64,000 nucleotides of DNA from Epiperipatus broadwayi (taxonomy: Eukaryota > Onychophora > Udeonychophora > Euonychophora > Peripatidae). Positions 60,134-64,000 of this stretch are shown piece by piece (the first letter of the stretch is position 1; every line of letters begins with the position of its first letter). The stretch is taken from the NCBI GenBank assembly GCA_028023455.1, contig JAQFVV010000455.1:184001-248000 (forward strand), in the 5' to 3' direction. Under the pieces are notes generated by a model. The model made no database searches, was not told the origin of the DNA, and worked only from the letters and a program-made list of their open reading frames with translations. Made by a program: the position numbers and the translations under genes.

Positions 60134-60821
60134 AAATAAAATGGCAAGTCTGAAATCATTTTCACATCGCAATGATAAATTATGTAAATATAAAAGTGAT
60201 AAAATTTTAAATCTTGAACTCTTTGCTAATGAACTTTTAAAGGTTGTTTATGATAAAAACCAAATTTTGCATACAGTAAATTCATTTAATAATAAGAAGA
60301 GTATTTGCAGTGTTACTTTAGATAATAAAAAATGGATATCTATGTTGTTTATAAATAACATGCAATCTAAATTAATTAAGAATATATTTAAAGAAAAGTA
60401 TAATATTTCATTTGATTTTCCTCCAAATGTTAATTGATTGATTAATAATTCTATGAGTATAATTCCTAAATTGCAAAGAAGTAATATAATTTATCAGATT
60501 TCATGTGGATGTCAGAAATTATATATCGGTGAATCAAGATGTTCTGCGGGGAAAAGATTGAAGGAGCATCAATTATTATATAATCGAATTAAAAATAATG
60601 CAAATAGTCAATTTAATACAGCTTCAGTATTCTTTGACCATGAAAAGACTTGTAATTATAGATTTACATTTAATAGTAGTGAAATAAAAATATTAATAAA
60701 AGAAAGAAATCATAAAAAGAGGAAAATTAAAGAGGCAATTTTGATTGATAAATATAAGGATGATGTTATTAATAGGCAAGTTGCAAATATGTCCCTACAC
60801 AACTTATGGAAATATATGTAA
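60131..60821 (+). pseudogene. Penelope-like element, C-terminal region with GIY-YIG endonuclease
   Basis: The frame reads NKMASLKSFSHRNDKLCKY, ELFANELLKVVYDKNQIL, KKWISMLFINNMQSKLIKNI, a TGA at 60435-60437, then LINNSMSIIPKLQRSN and an intact GIY-YIG domain: IIYQISCGCQKLYIGES, Arg in RLKEH (the conserved Arg and KEH helix), FFDHEKTCN, and IKILIKERNHKKRKIKEAIL followed by a C-terminal LHNLW. In Penelope-like elements this nuclease nicks target DNA for retrotransposition. The paired Cys (CGC) before YIG is typical of the Penelope type. The RT is missing because the copy is truncated at the TA run. The stop stands where the copy at 45740 has Lys. Codon use follows the AT-rich surroundings. Confidence 0.9.
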
Positions 60822-60850
60822 CATTAAGTTTAAAAAATTTGAAATTCAGT

Positions 60851-60890
60851 TAAAGCTGATGAGGATTACCATGTAATCAAAAGCACTACA
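60851..60890 (+). ncRNA. Hammerhead ribozyme motif after Penelope-like ORF
   Basis: CTGATGA (60856-60862) is intact. Helix II GATTAC/GTAATC (60864-60869, 60873-60878) has six pairs with a CAT loop and one unpaired G. AAAA (60879-60882) replaces GAAA. Helix III is one G-C pair with a CA loop (60883-60886), then T and A at the cleavage site. Helix I is weak. It begins 35 nt after the stop codon. Probably inactive because of the GAAA change. Confidence 0.65.
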
Positions 60891-61106
60891 AAAAATTTAA
60901 ACAATAATATTGTATTTACAGTTAATTTATATATATATATGTAATATCAAATAATAGAAGTATAATAAAAAAAATCCACTAGAATAAAACTACAAAATTT
61001 TAAAAAATGCCTATATAAAATTAAAGATTAATATCCTTTGCTATAGCCAGCTTCAGCATATTCTGCCATCTTAAGTAGCAATATGTTAATATTTAATATA
61101 TATATC
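60891..61106. other. Unassigned AT-rich DNA
   Basis: Short TA run at 60928-60941; nothing else. Confidence 0.45.
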
Positions 61107-62328
61107 ATCATCATCATCATCATCAACCATTATCAATACACTGCAGGATGGTCTCTCCAAGTTTAATCCATCTTCTCTGATCTTTAGCTTCTTTTTTCCA
61201 CAACACCCCTGCACATTTTCTTATTTCATCCATCCATCTCACATGTGGTCTCTTTCTGGGTCTTTTAAAATCTCTTGGAAGCCAGTTTAAAATTTCAATT
61301 GTCCATCTAATATCATTTCTTCTAGCAATATGTCCAGCCCAACTCCATTTCAATCTTTTAATTTTTTCAATAAGGTCAGTAACACCTGCTTGTTGTCTTA
61401 CCCATACATTGCGTTTTCGATCTCTTCTTGTTACTCCTAACATACATCTCTTCATACTCCTTTGAGTGGTCTGAAGTCTCTGTATTGCTCTTCTATTAAG
61501 TGCCCAAGTCTCAGATCCATAAGTAAGAACTGGTAAAACACATTTGTTAAAAACCATTCTCATAGGCATATTTCCTTTTAGTATCAAGTTATTTCTACCG
61601 AAAGCACTCCAGCCAAGTTTAATTCTATGATTAATTTCCTCTATTATGTTTCCATCTGTATTAATAATCTGACCAAGGTATTTGTAACTGTTAACTTCTT
61701 CTAATTCTTCATAATCAATCTTTATTTTCATATTTTGAGCAAATCAATTAAACATTACTTTAGTCTTTTTAACATTTATCTTTAGTCCTACTTTTCTACT
61801 TTCATCTTCTAACTCCTGCAACATTTCCTGCAGCTCTGAAGCATTATTTTCAAAAACAACTACATCATCCGCAAAATCTAAATGACTTAAATACTCTCCA
61901 TTTACTTTCATTCCTTTAGTTTCCCATTTTAATCCACAAAATACTTCTTGCAGCACTGCTGTAAAAAGTTTTGGAGATAAGGAGTCACCTTGTCTTACAC
62001 CTTTCTCAATGTTGATTTTTCCAGTATCATTATGTAATCTAATTGTTGCTGTTGCATTTTTATAAATATTCTTTAAAATATGACAATATCCTGGATCTAT
62101 ACCTTGATGATCCAATGCTTTAATCACTGAAGAAATGTGTATAGAATCGAATGCCTTTTCATAATCTACAAATCCAAAACATAATGTCAACTCATATTCA
62201 TTTGTCCTTTCTATGACTTCTCTCAATACCTGGATATATCTGTTGTACTAAAACCACTTTTAAATCCAGCTTTTTCTTTTGGTTGGTGGAAATCCAAAGT
62301 CCTCTGTAGACAAGTTGTAATTATCTTG

Positions 62329-62331
<3 letters not shown>
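61107..62331 (-). pseudogene. RTE non-LTR retrotransposon, best-preserved RT copy
   Basis: From about 62270 down the minus strand encodes KAGFKSGFST, REVIERTNEYELTLCFGFVD, YEKAFDSIHISSVIKALDHQ, IEKGVRQGDSLSPKLFTAVL (RT motif B), the catalytic DFADDVVVFENN, DESRKVGLKINVKKTKVMFN, then a stop (Gly GGA to TGA at about 61741-61743) and 202 further codons through YLGQIINTDGN, WSAFGRNNLILKGNMP, VLPVLTYGSETWALNRR, RSMKRCMLGVTRRDRKRNVW, LKWSWAGHIARRND and RRWIKLGETILQC to the end. A four-residue deletion follows NMPMR (LKRK missing). The 3' tail is (ATC)6 at 61107-61125. A frameshift near 62225 and truncation at 62331 against a TA array remove the rest. The youngest-looking RTE here. Confidence 0.93.

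Positions 62332-62383
<52 letters not shown>
62332..62383. repeat. (TA)n microsatellite at the RTE 5' truncation point
   Basis: About 52 bp of TA starting where RTE similarity stops. Confidence 0.97.
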
Positions 62384-62388
<5 letters not shown>

Positions 62389-63161
62389 ACTGATAACTAC
62401 ATTTTTTATTTTTAAATTTTACAATAATAATAGACTTGAAACATGGTTACAAAAGCAGAGGATTTAATATGGTCAATATCTTACATATTAATTATACCAA
62501 TGGGTAGACTGAGATTCTCTATAAATACACATACTGTGGACATCTTTCAAGACCATTTCACTATATAACTGCTAAAAACAAAATACCTCTTTTGTGGATA
62601 CTTTTATTTATATGGAGGATAGACACCTGGGTGCCATCCAGTCAATTTGCCTGGAATATCTGCAAAAGATTGTGGATGCTTTAAGTACTTGATTCCACAC
62701 CTAGCTCAAATAAACAAGAAAATTACCTAACTTATGCTATCAGACAATGTATATTGTAACACAAACAATATAATTGACAATTTTTATTTTAATAAAATGT
62801 TATATAATGAAGTATGGAGAGAGAGATAATTTTTGCCAATTAACAAATTAAATTAACATTTATTTATAAAAAACACATTATAACAATAAGAAAAATAAAA
62901 ACTAATTACAGAGTTATTCAGCATAGTTAAATGTAACTTAAACTAGGTAATAAGAATTTTATCATTTCTAATTTTATGGAAGTTCATTAAGAGAATGAAA
63001 TCTTACCCATGTATATCATTTACATCTAGATTTTAAATTAAATTCTATATTGATATAGATTTTTCTATATTTTTACTAGAGTGATGACTTCTGTCTCCTT
63101 GATAGTTTCTAGAATTCATGAATGATTTTTTGAACAGTTTCCTAGTTCTTTTAAAGGCTTG
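62384..63161. other. Unassigned AT-rich DNA
   Basis: No supported feature. Confidence 0.45.
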
Positions 63162-63344
63162 TTACTTCTTTTTGGGGTAGTATATATCTTCATGGTCTAA
63201 TTCAGTGGTAGTCTTTAATAATGATGGATATGTCTCAGCAATGGTAGGCCAAGGACTTCTTTCACATTTCAATCTATCAAATGCACAGAAACTGGCGATG
63301 AAAATCAAATGAACACCCCATTGCAACTTTACCACAGGGTAATG
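63162..63344 (-). CDS. Possible coding fragment, unrecognised
   Basis: One minus-strand frame is open for 60 codons between TGA (63345-63347) and TAA (63162-63164), with a composition unlike chance ORFs here: HYPVVKLQWGVHLIFIASF, CAFDRLKCERSPWPTIAET and YPSLLKTTTELDHEDIYYP. There is no ATG start, so it would be an exon or a relic of a mobile-element protein. Basic residues continue past the stop (FKRTRKLFKKSF). No family recognised; chance remains possible. Confidence 0.25.
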   Translation of the reverse strand, partial: HYPVVKLQWGVHLIFIASFCAFDRLKCERSPWPTIAETYPSLLKTTTELDHEDIYYPKKK

Positions 63345-64000
63345 TCACGGACATTTGCATAAATAACTATATATAGCTGAAAGACAAAGTATTGTTCTCA
63401 ATGAAAATCTGTAAAATTCAGCAGGTGATAAGTCAGTAGAAATGAATATAACTAGCAACTGCTGAATCAAATTAACAAGGTCAGAATCAAAATAACAGCA
63501 GACTAATTCTAATAAAAATTTAGTAGTCTATATTCTTGATAAACCATTGTCTGGCCTCACTCACATCATTAATAAGTTTCAATCTTCTTTTTTCTAATTA
63601 ATTAATCTGTTTTAAGTTTTAATTACAACATTAATTATAGGATTGATTATCTAATCAGTTAGATAGAATACTGTTTTCAGTAAAACATAATCCCTTCTTC
63701 ATTAGACATTTTACAAAATTATTCTAATTTTTGATTAGATCATATTTTTCTCTAATTAAATAATTTTAGACAATAATTCTGTACAATTATTTACATTACA
63801 ATTCTCTTGTTCTTTTTTCTTTGATTTCTTTACAATTAATATTTTAATTTAAATTATTTCATCAATTAACTCTATAATCTTTAAGGTACCTTTAGACAAT
63901 TAGTTTTTTGATCATAACATTTTGGAATTTGTACTTTTATTTAAAAGACAAAATTACTCCCTATAAATAGTAAATTTAATCAAAATTCTTAAACTACATT
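63345..64000. other. Unassigned AT-rich DNA
   Basis: No supported feature. Confidence 0.45.

Overview
This window is AT-rich, repeat-dense, non-coding DNA from an animal nuclear genome, most likely an invertebrate. The evidence is a base composition of roughly three quarters A+T, long AAT, TA and GATA/GACA microsatellites, many 5'-truncated non-LTR retrotransposons with target-site duplications, tRNA-derived SINEs, Penelope-like elements and hammerhead-ribozyme repeats. Nothing indicates bacteria, plasmid or phage: there are no ribosome-binding sites, operons or dense ORFs. I could not assign the species. I found no complete host gene; two short open stretches on the minus strand (50135-50405 and 63162-63344) are only possible exons.

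Layout. 1-6740: hammerhead-type repeats of two families (called A and B here) and an RTE retrotransposon (4376-6365, minus) split by a B element at 5133-5610; then a 178-bp tandem duplication. 7351-8523: hAT-like remnant. 8632-12000: B fragment and three RTE pieces. 13440-16915: A-family palindromes. 17229-20000: AAT array, a 1.9-kb poly(A)-tailed non-LTR retrotransposon (minus), SINE-like fragments and a GATA/GACA array. 21798-23624: a SINE with a target-site duplication, then a mariner-like remnant carrying a B element with an intact-looking hammerhead core (22933-22974). 24139-34455: inverted repeats, more RTE pieces, a Penelope-like RT fragment (28395-28610), a SINE and a triplet array. 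35603-35981: a near-perfect 181-bp-arm hairpin. 36040-44990: a long stretch with almost nothing recognisable except one SINE. 44990-46200 and 60131-60890: two Penelope-like elements, each with a hammerhead-like fold just after the GIY-YIG stop codon. 47045-59030: an A element, a tandem duplication, a B element and the most complete RTE relic (54087-56895). 61107-62331: the best-preserved RTE, flanked by a TA array.

How the parts relate. RTE ORFs encode an APE-type endonuclease plus reverse transcriptase, and copies end in a short TGA repeat. The Penelope-like ORF encodes a reverse transcriptase followed by a GIY-YIG nuclease. The A and B families encode no protein but carry hammerhead self-cleaving motifs with a very small helix III, like the motifs beside the Penelope-like ORFs here. 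That is the pattern known from metazoan retrozymes and Penelope-like pLTRs. The main hypothesis is that A and B are non-autonomous retrozyme-like elements mobilised by Penelope-like machinery. All calls come from reading the sequence; no database search was possible.
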